Of a stretch of 17,660 nt of DNA, positions 15,972-17,660 are shown piece after piece; positions within the stretch are counted from its first letter, which is position 1, and each line of letters begins with the position of its first letter. A program made the position numbers and the translations under genes. The notes under the pieces are model-generated. The model had not been told where the DNA came from, searched no databases, and saw nothing but the letters and a program-made list of their open reading frames with translations. The DNA is taken from NCBI GenBank assembly GCA_001662425.1, contig BDDC01001975.1:1-17660 (forward strand). Direction: 5' to 3'. This DNA comes from Chlamydomonas sphaeroides. Taxonomy: Eukaryota > Chlorophyta > Chlorophyceae > Chlamydomonadales > Chlamydomonadaceae.

Positions 15972-16695
15972 CGTCCCCTCGGTTCCATCGATCTTATCAA
16001 TCAAGACAGCACCCTTGGGGCCAGGGTCCCTGGGGCCACCGGGCCACCTGGGTCGCCACTAAAAGCAGCTCTTTGACTGGTGACAGTGAGGGCAGAGCGT
16101 AAGAGTGAGGGGGTCCGGGGGCAGCTGTACGGCCCACGGCGCGGCGCCAGAGCAGGCGTAGCGCCGGGGTTTAGGGAACCCCTAGTCAAGCGCCTGCGGC
16201 CTGTTGAAGAGGGGGCAGGGCACCTCGACCCTCCCCGACTGTCCGACAGTAGCTGAACACGCGGACCTTGGACACCGCGGGCCCTTTACTGCAACATACA
16301 GTTGCGGGCATTAGTTGCGGCGCCGTCGCAACAGGTTAAGCAGATTCCAAGATGCAAGGGAATGCAGGTAAGGAAGTAAGATTGACGTTTCAAGCAAAAC
16401 CTATATGACTTGATTAATTCGTTGCAATCCGCCTGGTCGCAGGGCGTGCGCTGGGCAAACGGAGGCGCATGTACACGCTACTAGTATTGTCGTCTGCCCG
16501 TACCGAACGGCATCCGGGTTTCTACTTGCCGACACAGCGCTTCGACTGGTCTCTGGCGTCGTGTGTTGCCAATTGTTTGCACACCAAAACCAACCAAGGC
16601 GCAACGCGAGCTCGACACTCACTCACAACTTACTCCCTATGCGTCTCGCAGGCCGAGCCAGCGGCTCTGTGTAGGCCCTTACAGTAGACACGGCT

Positions 16696-17382
16696 ATGTG
16701 CACCTTGTACGCGCGTGTGACCTGGCAACGGTGCAGCTTCATTCTCCTCGCGCTGGCGGTAACACAGGGAACGCCATCCACAGCGCACGTGATATTGCTC
16801 CCAAGCAGACATGCTGCGTTGGCTGGGCGGCGGATGCTCGAGGCTGCGGGCGCCGCTTCGGTGGTCTGCCGCAGTGGTGCGCAGCTCGCAGTAGCGCTGT
16901 CCGATCCCAGCGTCACAACAGCATATGTGCCGGCGGACATGACCTTGAGCGACGACGACTTCCAAGGCATCCAAGTGCCGATTCCATTGAGCCGCAACTT
17001 CACCATTATCGGCACCGCCAGTCCTGCAGTGGAGATTGACTTTCATTTCGTCCGTGATAAGGCGAGATGGGTATGGGGTCAGTGGGGGCTTCTCGTCAGG
17101 GGGAGCGGGGCGTATGCAACTGCTGTAGAAACCCCAGCCGCGCCCTGAGCCTGAGGCGGTGGATTACACCTGCTCGCCTTGGACACGTTCCCACACATAC
17201 ATGCTTAAGGTTTCCAATCAGCTCGCAGCAGCATGCGCCTGCCACGCCTTTCATCCCCTCACGGGTTCCTCAACTCACGCTCCCCCCCGCTTCGCGCCCA
17301 CCCCCAGGTCTTGCTGGCGCCTTACACCACCTTCGCTATCCACAACGCTGTGTTGCTAAATTATCGCGCCAAGTCAGCTACG
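16696..17382 (+). CDS. Secreted protein of a volvocine-specific extracellular family (3' partial)
   Basis: Exon 1 is 16696-17070 and exon 2 is 17308-17382; the gene continues past the GTACGC donor at 17383 and off the window. The ATG is the first after an in-frame TAG at 16672-16674. Residues 9-30 (WQRCSFILLALAVTQGTPST) form a likely signal peptide. The mature part has SGAQLAVALSDPSVTTAYVP, then LSRNFTIIGTASPAVEIDF with an N-linked glycosylation sequon (NFT). Exon 2 joins in phase 0 as VLLAPYTTFAIHNAVLLNYR. From memory, this order (SGAEL..AL.D..VT, RN.T..G, DF.FV..K, APYT.F) is typical of large secreted or membrane proteins abundant in Chlamydomonas and Volvox, with beta-helix-like N-terminal regions. 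Their function is not known to me. The exon 1 donor GGGTATGG is plausible but not strong; the acceptor CACCCCCAG is good. Confidence 0.72.
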
Positions 17383-17540
17383 GTACGCTGCTGGCCCGCT
17401 AGGTTCGCCCTGCTTGCGGTGCTTGGCGTGATGGACATGCCGGTGCGCAGGCCTGCATGTCGCGCGCCAGCACCAATCTCTCCACCCACGTCTCCAACTC
17501 AGTCCTTATGCAAAGCCAGACCAACCTCAATGATTTCAAT

Positions 17541-17660
17541 CCCAACTCCAACCCTAACCCCAACCCCAAACCCAACCCCAAACCCAACCCCAAACCCAAC
17601 CCCAACCCCAACCCCAACCCCAACCCCAACCCCAACCCCAACCCCAACCCCAACCCCAAC
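17541..17660 (+). repeat. Telomere-like CCCCAA repeat at the right edge
   Basis: An imperfect lead-in (CCCAACTCCAACCCTAACCC) is followed by three CCCCAAACCCAA units (17564-17599) and then about ten CCCCAA units to the window end. The minus strand reads TTGGGG. It lies in what should be an intron of the secreted-protein gene. The array continues past the window by an unknown length. Confidence 0.95.

Larger units (their letters stand above)
15530..16695. other. Intergenic region before the secreted-protein gene
   Basis: It contains the duplicated ACCGAT/ATCGGT array (15591-15971) and a 12-bp tandem (15803-15850). The interval 15980-16400 has only short G-rich and C-rich inverted patches, such as GGGGTT/AACCCC at 16166-16182. 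The last 300 bp presumably carries the promoter of the gene at 16696. CTATATGA at 16401-16408 is a weak TATA candidate, and CGTCTCGCAG at 16642-16651 could be a 5' UTR acceptor. Confidence 0.5.

Noticed and set aside
16401..16687. Overlapping small open frames on both strands upstream of the secreted-protein gene
   Set aside because: Mixed composition, no coding bias and no domain; more likely promoter and 5' UTR sequence.
17541..17660. True chromosome end
   Set aside because: The strand orientation is wrong for a right-hand telomere, and the array lies within a gene that should continue.

Overview
The window looks like nuclear DNA of a volvocine green alga (Chlamydomonas/Volvox relatives). 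Coding parts are very GC-rich with G or C in nearly every third codon position. Genes are split by short GT-AG introns (about 80 to 440 bp) with C-rich acceptors. Proteins are full of Ala, Gly, Ser and Pro runs, and non-coding DNA is rich in mini- and microsatellites. Both edges lie in awkward sequence: a perfect fold-back on the left and a TTGGGG-type repeat on the right. The window may therefore be a whole contig, or end where an assembly broke; that is inference.

Layout. (1) Positions 1-151 are a perfect inverted repeat with 67 bp arms and a 17 bp loop. The arm is coding sequence, and its reading frame continues on the minus strand to a splice acceptor near 303. (2) Positions 439-7470 on the plus strand hold most of a large intron-rich gene, 5' partial, with seven exons whose phases all agree. 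It encodes at least 1,729 residues of mostly disordered Ala/Gly/Ser/Pro-rich protein around one long hydrophobic segment, with a tyrosine-spaced SYG/GYG region. I cannot name it. (3) Positions 7735-12545 hold a four-exon gene for an F-box-like, leucine-rich-repeat protein of about 1,380 codons. A TAG lies in frame near the end of exon 1 although the rest is open. (4) Positions 12546-16695 have no confident gene: satellites, three copies (one inside gene 1) of a short dispersed element, a few weak coding-like stretches, and a twice-repeated array of ACCGAT/ATCGGT motifs. (5) Positions 16696-17382 are the first two exons of a secreted-protein gene of a family I know as common in volvocine algae; it runs off the right end. 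(6) Positions 17541-17660 are a CCCCAA/CCCCAAACCCAA repeat.

Nothing shows that the three genes act together; they look like ordinary neighbours. The items most worth a second look are the fold-back exon at the left edge, the in-frame stop in the F-box/LRR gene, the duplicated ACCGAT/ATCGGT array, and the SYG-rich low-complexity region. All exon limits were read by eye from splice motifs and phase. No transcript or homology search was possible.
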